DNA of 64,000 bases. Origin: Actinacidiphila guanduensis. Its GTDB lineage: Bacteria > Actinomycetota > Actinomycetes > Streptomycetales > Streptomycetaceae. The DNA lies in assembly GCF_900103985.1 (NCBI RefSeq), contig NZ_FNIE01000003.1:186001-250000 (forward strand), read 5' to 3'. The notes under the pieces are model-generated. The model did not search any database, was not told where the DNA came from, and saw only the letters and a list, made by a program, of their open reading frames with translations. Below, one piece after another: positions 1 to 9,659 of the stretch (positions are counted from its first letter, which is position 1; the number at the start of each line of letters is the position of its first letter). A program made the position numbers and the translations under genes.

Positions 1-2912
1 GTGGTGGCCATGGAGAAGGGGCCGTTCACGGTCTCGGCGTCGATGGTTCCGCCGGCCGCCTTGTACGTGTCCGTCTCCAACGGGGTACCGGCGAGCGCGT
101 CGGAGTCGGTGACGGTCTCGACCGTGCTCCCACCGACCTTGGCGTCGACGCTGACGGACCGGCGGGTGCCGTCGGCTTTGTAGTCCCCGTCCATGCCCTG
201 CAGGTACGTCGTCGTCTGCTGGGTTACGGGCTCCGGCGCCGCGCCGGTCTGCACGGTGACGGTGCGGAAGCCGCGGAACTGGTCCCAGGTGCGGTACTGG
301 TCGTCCGTCAGGTCCGAATCGTCGCGGTGCCACGCCGCGGCGCCGTAACCGTAGGTCGTGACCTGCGATTCCGACCCGGCGGGAATCGTCTGCTTGGTGG
401 GCTTGTACTGGGCCGCGATGGTGAGGTCCGACGCCACGGCCTGGTGGACCGTGACCTTGTTGAACCAGTCCTCGATCGGCTTGGACGCGCCGGGGACGGT
501 CCAGTACACGGGGTAGCAGGAGTTGGTGTTGGAGTCCGCCATCGAATCGGACAAGGACATACCCGCGCACGGAGTCTCGTTGTAGGCGATGGCGATGGAC
601 TCGCCGGTCTCGGTCTGGATCGAGGAGATCCGAGGCCGGTACAGCGGAGGTGCGGCCGGTTCGAAGTCGTTGACCCGGTTGTCGATCTCGGTACCGGTGA
701 ACGAGATCTGGTTCAGGGAGATGTCGCTGTTGCCGTTTCCGTAGGTGTCCTTGCCGGTGTGCTGGATCGACTGGAGCCACATCACGGCCTGGAGCGAACC
801 CGCGTCCTTAGGATCGACACTGGCCCCCGTGACCGGGTCCACCGAGCCGCCGGCGTCGGAATACACCTGACCGAGCTTGTAGCTGTCGACCGGGAGGAGC
901 TTGTCGGTCGAGGCGTCCTTGACGTGGACCTCGGTGGTGATGGTGTCGAGCCGGGTGGTTGTCCAGAAGGTGGGTCCACCGACGATGCAGACGTCGGCGG
1001 GGACCGTGGTCGAACCATCCGGCAGCTTTGTCGTATCGGTGGAGTCGCAGTTCAAGTCGTACGGCACGTCGGGCCAGTGCGGTGCGGAGGAGTCCGTCAG
1101 GTCGCTCGCTGCACAGTCCGTGTACGACGATGTGGCCTGGCAACGCTGCGCGGAGGTGAAGTCCACCTGGGCAGAGGGCATGTGGCCGGCCTGCTCGTCG
1201 GCCAGGGTGTAGCCGTAGCTGATGGACTTCAGAGTGCCGCCGCGCGTGTACGACGTGAGTGTGCCGGTGTCGCCGGTCGCGGCCTGGCCGCCGCCCAGGT
1301 CGTAGTAGTTCTTCTCCGTGGAGTAGTCGTAGCGCTGCACGAACCCGGACGGCGAGACGACGAAGTCGAGGTTCCACCGCCAGCCCTCGGGATCGGCGCA
1401 CTTGGACCCTTTGCCCTTGGCGGAGTCGTAGCACGGGTCGGACGACTGCGGATGCAGCACCGGTACGCCCCAGGCCGAGTGGGTGGAGTCGTCCGACGGG
1501 GTGCCCGACTGCATTTCACCCGCGGTGCCCGCAGCCGTCGGGCTGTGATCGGCACCGAAGTACGCCGCCGTGCCGTCGGTGGTCAGCACCCGGTAGTACA
1601 GGCCGTCCTGGAGCCCGTTCGTCGCCCCGGACAGCTCCTGCACGACCGTGCCGCCGTCACCTTGAAGCCGCCACTGCGCGACCTCACCGGCGACACTCGC
1701 ATCCTTGCCGTCCGGCACCAGAACGCCCGAGTGCGATCCAAAAGAGAGCGTGGCGTTGTCCCCGCCCCAGCACTCGTCACCCGAACCCTTGAGGATCTTG
1801 TTCCCGTTGCTGTCCACCAGGGAGTTGCACGAGCGGTACGTGCGTTCGACGAAGCCCGGCTGGTAGTCCCAGCCGTCACCGATCCACGAGGACTGCGAGT
1901 TGCGGGCCGATGTCTCGCCGTCCGTGGCCTGCGAGTCGTAGGACAGCGCCACGTCCGGGGCGTTGCCGCCGACCGCGGCCGGAACATCGATCGGGTAAGA
2001 GTAGGTGAAGGCACCCGTGGCAGAGGCCTGCCAGGTGCTCGACGGGTTCAGCGAGGTGGCGGCGTAGCTGCCCTGCGAACCACTGCTGCCGGAGGTGACC
2101 GCGAGTGCGGTAGTGGCCATCGCCATGGTGCCGGTCGAACCTGCCGCGTCGCTCGACGCACCCGACGTGTTGGACTTCCCGCTTGCCGGTACCGCGCTGA
2201 GCGGAACGTCGGCCGTCAGCTCGGCGGCCCCGGCGCGGTTGGTGAAGGCAATCGGGGTGCGCTTCTGACAAGCGGCAACCGTCGGAGTCGTCAGGGCGCA
2301 TCCCGGCACTTGCTGCACCTGGAGCCGGGCACCGTAGCCGCCGCCGTACGCCTTGGTCAGCGAGGAGTAGTCAATGACCACCTCCACGTGGTCCGCACTG
2401 GATTTGCCGTCGGTCCGGGTGATCCCGAGCAGCATCCCGTTGGCTCCGAGTCGCACGGCCTGCTGATGCGAGGCGAGTTGCACCCGTACGGAGGACGAGG
2501 TGGTGGCAGGGCGGCTCTTCGACTTCGTTTCCCGGGCCACCCAGACCGGCAGGGATCCGGCTCGCACCGGCTTCGCCGCTGCTGGAGCCGTGGATGTCGC
2601 CAAGGAGACGGTGGAGCTACCCGCGCCGGGCCAGGACGGCCGGCCTGCTTGATACGGCGTCAGGGCCTTGGTCGCATGCCCAGCCTGGACGACCCCAGGA
2701 GCTTTCAGGGAGTGGCGACCGGGTGACGGCGTCGCAGGCAGATCCACCGGATTCCACAGCGCCCCGTTGAAGCCCGGAGACGACGAAGAACCCTGGGCGA
2801 ACGCAGCCGGCACCAGCAGTGCCGTCACGACAGCCATGACCACGGCACACGTCAGTGATCGCATCCAACTGCGCCGCCGTCGTGCCGCGAAGAAACCCCG
2901 CCCACCACTCAT
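1..2912 (-). CDS. Secreted RHS/SpvB-type protein, N-terminal 970 residues (partial)
   Basis: Reads leftward without a stop from an ATG at 2912 and leaves the window at base 1. Residues 1-39 form a signal peptide: an arginine cluster, a hydrophobic core and an AFA-Q cleavage site. After a Pro/Ser/Ala-rich region, residues near 290-330 carry the SpvB/TcdB-like block (FTYSYPIDVPAAVGG, then DVALSYDSQ) that opens Streptomyces RHS-repeat and polymorphic-toxin-like surface proteins. Many paired cysteines and YD-like stretches follow. The expected RHS core and any C-terminal toxin lie outside the window, so toxin activity cannot be judged. A G-rich stretch about 10 bases upstream can serve as ribosome binding site. 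It faces away from the LamG gene at 3211, with about 300 bases of shared promoter DNA. Family assignment is from recognised sequence character; the exact role is unknown. Confidence 0.8.
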   Translation of the reverse strand, partial: MSGGRGFFAARRRRSWMRSLTCAVVMAVVTALLVPAAFAQGSSSSPGFNGALWNPVDLPATPSPGRHSLKAPGVVQAGHATKALTPYQAGRPSWPGAGSSTVSLATSTAPAAAKPVRAGSLPVWVARETKSKSRPATTSSSVRVQLASHQQAVRLGANGMLLGITRTDGKSSADHVEVVIDYSSLTKAYGGGYGARLQVQQVPGCALTTPTVAACQKRTPIAFTNRAGAAELTADVPLSAVPASGKSNTSGASSDAAGSTGTMAMATTALAVTSGSSGSQGSYAATSLNPSSTWQASATGAFTYSYPIDVPAAVGGNAPDVALSYDSQATDGETSARNSQSSWIGDGWDYQPGFVERTYRSCNSLVDSNGNKILKGSGDECWGGDNATLSFGSHSGVLVPDGKDASVAGEVAQWRLQGDGGTVVQELSGATNGLQDGLYYRVLTTDGTAAYFGADHSPTAAGTAGEMQSGTPSDDSTHSAWGVPVLHPQSSDPCYDSAKGKGSKCADPEGWRWNLDFVVSPSGFVQRYDYSTEKNYYDLGGGQAATGDTGTLTSYTRGGTLKSISYGYTLADEQAGHMPSAQVDFTSAQRCQATSSYTDCAASDLTDSSAPHWPDVPYDLNCDSTDTTKLPDGSTTVPADVCIVGGPTFWTTTRLDTITTEVHVKDASTDKLLPVDSYKLGQVYSDAGGSVDPVTGASVDPKDAGSLQAVMWLQSIQHTGKDTYGNGNSDISLNQISFTGTEIDNRVNDFEPAAPPLYRPRISSIQTETGESIAIAYNETPCAGMSLSDSMADSNTNSCYPVYWTVPGASKPIEDWFNKVTVHQAVASDLTIAAQYKPTKQTIPAGSESQVTTYGYGAAAWHRDDSDLTDDQYRTWDQFRGFRTVTVQTGAAPEPVTQQTTTYLQGMDGDYKADGTRRSVSVDAKVGGSTVETVTDSDALAGTPLETDTYKAAGGTIDAETVNGPFSMAT

Positions 2913-3210
2913 CGCGGTAATGCCCCCCTGGAACAGGCCCTGTGACGGGCCGTACGACCACGACCACTGATCGTGTGATCGCCGCATGGAGGCTATTGAT
3001 GCCGAACATTCATTTCAATACCCTGTGTCGGCCCGGTGATCACCTCGCGCTCATCTCGCGTCACTCGTGTGTCCATTTCGTGAAGGCGTGAAGGGGGCCA
3101 GAAGCCATCGAAGCGGACAGCGAATTGATCGCGGACCGTGGCCGTACACCGTCGCAAACGTGTGATGGATCACAGGCCCTGGGGGGTCCTGACCTAAGGA
3201 AGTGCCGTAG
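2913..3210. promoter_or_regulatory. Divergent promoter region between the RHS and LamG genes
   Basis: This 298-base stretch separates two outward-facing genes for secreted proteins, so both promoters must lie here. It is more AT-rich than its surroundings around 2990-3025. An AAGGA at 3196-3200 is a plausible ribosome binding site for the TTG at 3211. I could not identify convincing -35/-10 pairs or a clear operator. Confidence 0.45.
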
Positions 3211-6200
3211 TTGTTCCATTCCCGCACCCGGCGGCGCGTGATGTCCCGCGCCCGAGTACGACGCGTCGCGCTGATCACTGCGACCGTCGCCGTGCTCTTC
3301 ACCGCACCCGCCCTCCCCGCATACGCCGATACTCCGGCGCCACCGGACGACCCGCTGGCAGCAGCCCAGGAGCAGGCCGTCACGGGCGGTCAGGCAGTGC
3401 CGGTCGACGCGCTGACCACTGCGACCTACAGCGTCACCGCCAACCCCGACGGCTCCTTCACCTCGTCCACCGACGTGATGCCGGTACGCGTGCAGAAGAA
3501 CGGCGGCTGGACGCCCGTCGACGCCACCCTGACCGCGAACCTGGACGGCAGCTACTCACCTGCGGCGACCCCCAACGGCATCACACTGTCGGGGGGTGGC
3601 AGCGGTCCGCTCGTGACGCTCCACCACGCGGACGGGGCGAGCATGTCCCTGTCCGTGCCCTTCGCCCTCCCGTCACCCACCGTCGCCGGTGCCGACGCGA
3701 CGTACCCCTCTGTGCTGCCGGGCGTGGACCTGTCGGTGTCGGTGACGGATCAGGGCGGGTTCAGCGACGTGCTGATCGTCCATGACGCCCAGGCGGCGAC
3801 CAACCCGTTGATCCGGCAGCTCACCCTGGCCGCGTCCACCGATGGGCTCACCCTGTCCGCCACGCCGTCCGGCGGGATGGAGGCCACTGCCGACAACGGC
3901 GACCTGGATTACACCACCCCCCAGCCGTTGATGTGGGACTCCGGCTCCGGTAGCGCGGCAACGGCCTCGGCCGCCGGTCGGCCTTCCGCGAGGGCGGATG
4001 CCGGCACCCCTTCCGGTGCGTCCGCGCTGGGTCCCGGCCCCGGGTCGGAGGTGGTGCCGGTACCGATGGCCACGAGCGGCGACGGCCTCACCCTGAGCCC
4101 GGACCAGGCGGTGCTGACCGACCCGGACACCACCTATCCGCTCTACATCGACCCCGCCACCAATCCGGTATCGGACAGGACCGGCCACTACGACGAGGTC
4201 TACTCCAACTCCGCCTGCTCGGACGTCTCGACGTACGACCAGCCGCAGACCAACGGCGAAGGCGTCGGCTACCAGGGCTATGGCGGAGCATGCGGAAACG
4301 GCGTCGAGCGCTCGTACTACGCCATCAACACAGGCAACCTCACGTCGTCCATGGTGGTCTCCAAGGCCAGCATCGCCATCTCGACGACCTACGCCGCCAG
4401 CCACGACTGCTCCCACAACCAACCGATCACCCTGCACACCACGGACTCCATCAGCAAGACCACCGACTGGCAGAACAAGCCCAGCACCCTCGACTCCGAC
4501 TACCCCGCGGTCGCAACCCACGTCGCCAGCGGCGCCAACACCGAAAGCAGTTGCAGCAACCACACCGCCGACTTCGACGTCACGTCCCAGGCGCAGACCA
4601 TCGCCGACCGGGGCCACGACGTCTGGACCATCGGCCTGTTCGGCGACGAGTCGAGTTCTGACCCCGACAACTACCTGCGGATGTCGACCACGTTCGTCCT
4701 CACGGTGACCTTCGACATCCCCCCGTCCGTGCCGACGAGCCTGCACACCGTGCCGGCCGCCACCAACCCCGCCTGTACCACCAGCGGTGACGGATGGCTC
4801 GGCGCCGTCACCACCACCGGGGGCTCCAGCAACGTCAAGTTGGCCGCGACGGTCACTTCGAACGTGTCGGGCGAGACCGTCGCCGCCCACTTCCACGTAT
4901 GGGACCGGACCGTCCTCGACTCCAGTGGCGCCGCGCTCGACAAGTCCACCCCGGCCACCGGCCTGCTCGCGTCAGGAACCAGCGCCACCGTCCCTGTCGG
5001 CTTCGTCCTCAAAGACGGCCACGAGTACGGCTGGGATGTGTACGCCGAGGACAAGGTCGGCCTGTCCTCGGCGATCAGCGACCACTGCTGGTTCAAGACT
5101 GACTTCACGCCGCCGCAGACGCCCACCATCACGGACAATCCAGCGTTCCCCAGGGTAGGCGACGGAGCGCCGACGGACCCTACCGTTTACGCCACCCCCA
5201 CGGGCACCACCACATTCACGGTCACCGGAACCGACAGTCCCGCCACGGACAGCAGTTGCACCCCTGACGCCTGCCTGAGCAGCGGAGTCGACCACTTCGT
5301 GTGGGGCTTGGACAGCGAACCCACAGCGTCGAGCAACAACATCGGCTCCGTCACGAGCACGAGCGGAGGAGTCGCCACCGGTTCGGTCAAGGTACCGGTG
5401 AGCCACTGGGGTGTGCACACCCTCTACGTCGACGCCGTGGACGCCGCAGGCAACCTGTCACAGGCTCCGTCCAGCTACACCTTCGTCGTGCCCTGGAACC
5501 CGAACTCGCCCTACCGGCCGGGCGACATCACCGGAGACGGCCGCCCAGATCTGCTCGTCACCACCAAGACCGGCGACCTGGAAGTCCTCCCCGGCGGTAT
5601 GGATCCCGCGTCCAGCCCCGCGCCCGTCCGAACCGGACCGGTCGCCGGCTCGAATCCGATCCGCCTCGGACGACCCGCCATCGTCTCCACCGCGGCACAA
5701 GCGCCCGGCGGAAGCGACTGGACCCACTACCTCCTGGCCCACGGAGGCAACCTCACGGGAGGCGAGGGCGACGACCTCTACGCCTACCAGAAGGACAGCC
5801 ACCAGCTCTACCTGGTCAAGAACGACCTCGACCCGGTCGGCGACCCCACCACTCCCCCCTGGTCGGCGTATCCCGGGTACATCGACAAGGGTTCCGACCG
5901 GGACATCGACGTGGCGAAGCCCAGTTGCGCGGGCTCGAGTATCGAGCCGGACGACGCAAAGTGCCGCGCAACCGACTACCCCACGGACAGCGCGGACTGG
6001 TCGATCAGCCAGTTCGTGGTGGCCGGGAACGTGTACCACGACGCAGAGAACCATCCGACCCTGATCACCGTCGAGAACAACGAGCTGTGGAGCTACCAGA
6101 CCACCCCCGGGGGCCTCACCGACCCACGGCTGATCGGGGACGGAGACTGGTCCGGTCTGACCCTCCTCGCCCCGGGCACCGTCAACGGAACCTCCGCCCT

Positions 6201-7176
6201 CTGGGCACGTGACAACGCGACCGGCGCTCTCTACAGCTACTCCCTGGCGGTCGACTCGGCAGATGCCGTGCCGCTACTGCACGCGGCCACACGCACCACC
6301 CTGCCCCTGACTCTTCCCCCGGCCACCTACCCATTCGTGACCACCCCCGGGGATGTCAACAGCAGCGCGGACGACGGCTCCCCCGACGGCTGCACAGACC
6401 TCTACGCGGTCACCACCAAGGGCGAACTGACCGAGTACCAGGGCACCAAGTCCGGCAGCACCTGCGGCGCGGGATTCACCGCCGCGCTGCCAGTGGGTAC
6501 CGTTACCGACACCGCCACCCACTGGTGGAGCCTCGACGACGGCACCGGAACCACCGCCGCCGACCGGACCGCGGGCCTCGACGCCACGCTGAACGGCGCC
6601 GCCTCCTGGACCACCGACACCACCCGTGGCGAAAGCCTCAACCTCACCGGCACCACCGGCTACGCCGAAACCAGCGGCCCCGCCCTGGACACGTCCAAGA
6701 GCTACACCGTCTCCGCCTGGGTCAAACTCGACTCCACCGCCGCCAACTCCACCTTCGTCTCCCAATCCGACAGCAGCGGCAACACCAACGCCTTCCAGAT
6801 CTACTACTCCTCCGGAGCCAACGCCTGGGCCTTCAACCGCCACAACTCCGACAACACCGTCTCAACGGACTTCACCGGTGTGTACAGCTCCACCGCGCCC
6901 ACCGTCGGCAAGTGGACGCGCCTGGTCGCCGTCTACGACTCGAGTGCCCACACGATGACCCTCTACGTCAACGGCGCCCTGGCCGCCACCACCTCATGGA
7001 CAGGCACCGACTGGAACGCCGCCGGGCCACTCGAGATCGGCCGCCGCCAGTACGCCGGCGGCTACGGCGAATACGCCGACGGCGAGGTCAGTGACGTCCG
7101 CGTCTACGACACCGCACTCCCCTTCGCCGACGCCGTCGACCTGGCCGACAGCCCGAAGATCACCCAACTCGACTGA
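3211..7176 (+). CDS. Large secreted protein with FG-GAP-like region and C-terminal LamG domain
   Basis: The 1321-residue product has an Arg-rich start, hydrophobic core and a cleavage site near AYA-D (about residue 40), so it is exported. Residues about 325-500 form a Cys-containing beta-rich domain often seen in Streptomyces proteins encoded next to RHS genes. Residues about 769-1090 contain DITGDGRPDLL-type segments like FG-GAP/VCBS propeller repeats. Residues about 1102-1310 are a LamG/concanavalin-like domain (WWSLDDGTG, SYTVSAWVKL, LYVNGALA, EIGRRQ). No catalytic motif is visible; a carbohydrate or surface binding role is inference. The TTG at 3211 is chosen because AAGGA lies about 10 bases upstream; an ATG at 3241 is an alternative that still leaves an intact signal peptide. 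Divergent from the RHS gene, it may encode a partner of that protein. Confidence 0.8.
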   Translation: MFHSRTRRRVMSRARVRRVALITATVAVLFTAPALPAYADTPAPPDDPLAAAQEQAVTGGQAVPVDALTTATYSVTANPDGSFTSSTDVMPVRVQKNGGWTPVDATLTANLDGSYSPAATPNGITLSGGGSGPLVTLHHADGASMSLSVPFALPSPTVAGADATYPSVLPGVDLSVSVTDQGGFSDVLIVHDAQAATNPLIRQLTLAASTDGLTLSATPSGGMEATADNGDLDYTTPQPLMWDSGSGSAATASAAGRPSARADAGTPSGASALGPGPGSEVVPVPMATSGDGLTLSPDQAVLTDPDTTYPLYIDPATNPVSDRTGHYDEVYSNSACSDVSTYDQPQTNGEGVGYQGYGGACGNGVERSYYAINTGNLTSSMVVSKASIAISTTYAASHDCSHNQPITLHTTDSISKTTDWQNKPSTLDSDYPAVATHVASGANTESSCSNHTADFDVTSQAQTIADRGHDVWTIGLFGDESSSDPDNYLRMSTTFVLTVTFDIPPSVPTSLHTVPAATNPACTTSGDGWLGAVTTTGGSSNVKLAATVTSNVSGETVAAHFHVWDRTVLDSSGAALDKSTPATGLLASGTSATVPVGFVLKDGHEYGWDVYAEDKVGLSSAISDHCWFKTDFTPPQTPTITDNPAFPRVGDGAPTDPTVYATPTGTTTFTVTGTDSPATDSSCTPDACLSSGVDHFVWGLDSEPTASSNNIGSVTSTSGGVATGSVKVPVSHWGVHTLYVDAVDAAGNLSQAPSSYTFVVPWNPNSPYRPGDITGDGRPDLLVTTKTGDLEVLPGGMDPASSPAPVRTGPVAGSNPIRLGRPAIVSTAAQAPGGSDWTHYLLAHGGNLTGGEGDDLYAYQKDSHQLYLVKNDLDPVGDPTTPPWSAYPGYIDKGSDRDIDVAKPSCAGSSIEPDDAKCRATDYPTDSADWSISQFVVAGNVYHDAENHPTLITVENNELWSYQTTPGGLTDPRLIGDGDWSGLTLLAPGTVNGTSALWARDNATGALYSYSLAVDSADAVPLLHAATRTTLPLTLPPATYPFVTTPGDVNSSADDGSPDGCTDLYAVTTKGELTEYQGTKSGSTCGAGFTAALPVGTVTDTATHWWSLDDGTGTTAADRTAGLDATLNGAASWTTDTTRGESLNLTGTTGYAETSGPALDTSKSYTVSAWVKLDSTAANSTFVSQSDSSGNTNAFQIYYSSGANAWAFNRHNSDNTVSTDFTGVYSSTAPTVGKWTRLVAVYDSSAHTMTLYVNGALAATTSWTGTDWNAAGPLEIGRRQYAGGYGEYADGEVSDVRVYDTALPFADAVDLADSPKITQLD

Positions 7177-7197
7177 GCCCGGTACCAGGTCGACCAC

Positions 7198-7233
7198 GCC
7201 CGCCCCTTCCCGCGTTCACGGGATCGGGCGGGC
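7198..7233 (+). terminator. Rho-independent-like hairpin after the LamG gene
   Basis: GCCCGCCC at 7198-7205 pairs with GGGCGGGC at 7226-7233, and an inner TCCCG/CGGGA stem extends it around a CGTTCA loop. It lies 22 bases past the stop codon. There is no U-tract, as is common in Streptomyces. Confidence 0.65.
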
Positions 7234-7595
7234 GTTCAATCCCGGACCTCGAAGTCTCACCGAACGGGGTACCGATTCCGGGTGACCGACCGACACTGGG
7301 CAGCCTGACAGCGCCTCAGAGATGCCGTGGCGCAATTCCGCGAGCACTTCGCGGATGCACAGAAGGACGCTGACCGCATCGAGGCAGGCACGTAGTCAGA
7401 CCTGCGGGCTCGGCCGACGCGGCACTTCCGGCGTGCAGTCGTCCCTGCGATCTCGTCCGCGAACCCGCCGCGGACCCCTCACACGGAGCAGGATCTTGCC
7501 TGCGAGTCGGGGCCGGGAGCCCTGGGCGGTCGTGCCGCCGTGGGTCTGCAAGTCCCGCGGCTCAGCGCAGTGCTGCCGATCCTCAGGGAAAGGGC
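7234..7595. other. Non-coding gap with one possible gene remnant
   Basis: There is no convincing complete gene here. A short plus-strand run at about 7309-7395 reads as an amphipathic, charged helix-like peptide (AVAQFREHFADAQKDADRIE, then AGT and a TAG stop). It has no start signal and may be the tail of a decayed gene. Its family is not recognisable. Confidence 0.3.
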
Positions 7596-8489
7596 TCACG
7601 TGCTTGTGGTCGTTCGGCCGGGGTGGAGGGATGCGCGGGTGCCTGCGTCGCGGCACACGGTGAGGAAGTGCTGGAGCGCGGGAGGGAGAGGGCCGGGGCG
7701 CACCGCGAGGGAGGTGGTCGGGGTAGGGGCGGTGAGGGGGCGGAAGACGATGCGGCGGACCGGGGTGAGGCCGGCGACGGCGGCGTAGAGGACGGTCCAT
7801 GACGGGGCACTCGAGGCGACCTCGGCCAGGGTGTCCTGGATGGTGGTGAAGGGGACCGCCCGCAGGCGGCCGATGCCGGCGGCCGTCAGCAGATCGTGGA
7901 GGGGGCGGTTCTGTTCGGCGGGTGCCAGCCGAACCGGGAGGTCGGCGAGCTGGGCCGGGTGCAGTTCCGGCAGGGCGGCCAGGGGGTGCGCGGCGGGCAG
8001 TGCGGCGACCAGCGGGTCGCTCCACAGCGGGAGCACGTCGAGGCCGGGGGCTTCGCTGAGGACGCGGACGAAGGCGGCGTCGAGTTCGCCGGAGCGCACG
8101 GCCGCGAGGCGATCGGGCAGCGGGCGTGCGGTGAGGCGCACCGGCGGGTCCGTAGCCTCCAGGATGCGGTCGAGACGGTCGCCGAGGCCCTGGCTGGTAC
8201 CGATGCGCAGGCCCACCGCTTCTGCGCCGGTGGCGAGGTCCCCGGCGAGCCGCCGTACGCGGTCGGCAGCGTCGAGAGCCGCACGCGCCTCGGGGAGCAG
8301 GCGTTCGCCGGCGGCGGTGAGGCGTACCTGGCGGGTGGTGCGGTGGAACAGGCGGACGCCCAGTTCGCGCTCCAGCCGGCTGATCTGCTGGCTGACCCCC
8401 GGCTGCATGATGTGCAGGCGCTCAGCCGCGCGGCCGAAGTTCAGCTCCTCCGCGACGGTGAGGAAATACCGCAGCTGTCGTAGTTCCAT
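7596..8489 (-). CDS. LysR-family transcriptional regulator
   Basis: The 297-residue protein has the usual LysR length. The N-terminal winged helix-turn-helix spans about residues 1-60 (MELRQLRYFLTVAEELNFGR, then QPGVSQQISRLERELG and LFHRTTRQVRLTAAGE). A LysR substrate-binding domain follows. It is divergent from the quinone-oxidoreductase-like gene at 8592, with a 102-base gap that holds a palindrome (8519-8533). The usual inference is that it controls that gene and itself. The effector is unknown; the enzyme next door suggests a quinone or other electrophile. Confidence 0.92.
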   Translation of the reverse strand: MELRQLRYFLTVAEELNFGRAAERLHIMQPGVSQQISRLERELGVRLFHRTTRQVRLTAAGERLLPEARAALDAADRVRRLAGDLATGAEAVGLRIGTSQGLGDRLDRILEATDPPVRLTARPLPDRLAAVRSGELDAAFVRVLSEAPGLDVLPLWSDPLVAALPAAHPLAALPELHPAQLADLPVRLAPAEQNRPLHDLLTAAGIGRLRAVPFTTIQDTLAEVASSAPSWTVLYAAVAGLTPVRRIVFRPLTAPTPTTSLAVRPGPLPPALQHFLTVCRDAGTRASLHPGRTTTST

Positions 8490-8518
8490 GGCGTGTCGCG
8501 CCTCGTCATCCCGTATTC

Positions 8519-8533
8519 ATCACCTGCAGTGAT
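8519..8533. promoter_or_regulatory. Palindromic LysR-type operator candidate
   Basis: ATCAC-CTGCA-GTGAT is a 15-base dyad with perfect 5-base arms, in the 102-base gap between the LysR gene and the divergent oxidoreductase. LysR proteins typically bind interrupted dyads of the T-N11-A form, which this fits. Binding by this regulator is inferred. Confidence 0.5.
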
Positions 8534-8591
8534 CGGTGCCCGGTAGAACCTCCCCTTGGTCGTCGGGTGTTCCCGGGGTGGACTGTGTCCC

Positions 8592-9503
8592 ATGAAGACC
8601 GTTCTCAGCACTCCGCAAGGCACCGTGCTGCGCGATGTCGACGAGCCGGGACCGCGGTCCGCGGACCAGGCGCTGGTTGCCGTGCGCGCCTTCTCGGTCA
8701 ACCGGGGCGAGCTCGCGCTGCTCGCCGCGCGGACCGCCGACTGGCGGCCCGGCCAGGACATCGCCGGCGTCGTCACCGAGGCCGCAGCCGACGGATCCGG
8801 ACCCGCCCCCGGCACACGGGTCGTCGCCCAGGTCGAGCAGGGTGGCTGGGCCGAATTCGTTCCCGTACCCACCGACCGCCTCACCGTCCTGCCCGACGAG
8901 GTCGGTGTGGAGCAGGCCGCGGCCCTCCCGCTGGCCGGGCTCACCGCCCTGCGCACCCTGCGGCTGCTGCCCGGCGGGTTGCTCGGCCGCCGCGTCCTGA
9001 TCACCGGCGCGAGCGGCGGCGTCGGCCGCTTCCAGACCGAACCGGCCGCCCTCGGCGGCGCCGACGTGACGGCCGTCGCCGACGCCCGGCACGGCAAGGC
9101 CCTGCTCGCCCTCGGCGCCACCACGGTGGTGCCGTCCGCGTGGGACGCCGCCCCCGGCCAGGACCTGGTCACCGAGTCGGTCGGCGGCGACTCACTCGCG
9201 GCAGCGCTCAAGAAGATCGCCCCGGGCGGCACGATCGCCGTCATCGGCACCAGCAGCGGCGAGAAGACCCCCATCGATGTCTACGACTTCATCGGCCACG
9301 AGGGCGCCCGCCTGGTCAGCTACCTCTCCTACGCCCACCCCGGGCCCCCCGCGCCGGACCTCGCCCTGCTGGTCGGCCTCGTTGCCACCGGCCGCCTCCA
9401 CCCCACCCTCGCCCGCACCTGCGACTGGACGCACCTCCCCGAGGTCCTGACCGCCCTCAGGGACCGCCGCCTGTCCGGCAAGGCCGTCCTGACCATCAGC
9501 TGA
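8592..9503 (+). CDS. Zinc-independent MDR-family quinone/alkene oxidoreductase
   Basis: The 303-residue medium-chain dehydrogenase/reductase begins at the ATG at 8592 (MKTVLSTPQGTVLRDV). An upstream GTG at 8556 is less likely because homologues start at the MK. The N-terminal GroES-like fold includes VNRGELALLA and a DIAGVVTEAA segment. The nucleotide-binding Rossmann motif is LITGASGGVGRF, and no structural-zinc Cys cluster is present. These enzymes use NADPH to reduce quinones or activated double bonds. One small oddity is FQTEPAALGG, where most homologues have FAVQLA after the glycine motif. It is divergent from a LysR regulator that probably controls it. Confidence 0.88.
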   Translation: MKTVLSTPQGTVLRDVDEPGPRSADQALVAVRAFSVNRGELALLAARTADWRPGQDIAGVVTEAAADGSGPAPGTRVVAQVEQGGWAEFVPVPTDRLTVLPDEVGVEQAAALPLAGLTALRTLRLLPGGLLGRRVLITGASGGVGRFQTEPAALGGADVTAVADARHGKALLALGATTVVPSAWDAAPGQDLVTESVGGDSLAAALKKIAPGGTIAVIGTSSGEKTPIDVYDFIGHEGARLVSYLSYAHPGPPAPDLALLVGLVATGRLHPTLARTCDWTHLPEVLTALRDRRLSGKAVLTIS

Positions 9504-9646
9504 GCCGGCTCCGGAGCACCGGGCAGGCAAGGCCGGTTGCGCGCCCGGTGGGATCGCGCCCGAGCGGCCGGTACCGGTCCAGCCGGTCCGCCTGTTGTTC
9601 GTCACCATCCGGTCCGGCGCGGACGCCCGGCGCGCGGGGCCGGGCG

Positions 9647-9652
9647 TATAGT
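9647..9652 (+). promoter_or_regulatory. -10 element for a probable leaderless IclR transcript
   Basis: TATAGT lies 7 bases before the GTG at 9660, and no Shine-Dalgarno sequence precedes that codon. This spacing fits transcription starting at or next to the start codon, which is frequent for regulators in Streptomyces. No good -35 was found. Confidence 0.45.
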
Positions 9653-9659
9653 TCCCGTC

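Noticed and set aside
327..2726. 799-residue plus-strand reading frame opposite the RHS gene
   Set aside because: Its sequence is Arg/Gly/Val-rich without any family character, while the complementary strand reads as an RHS protein with a signal peptide. It is a shadow of that gene.
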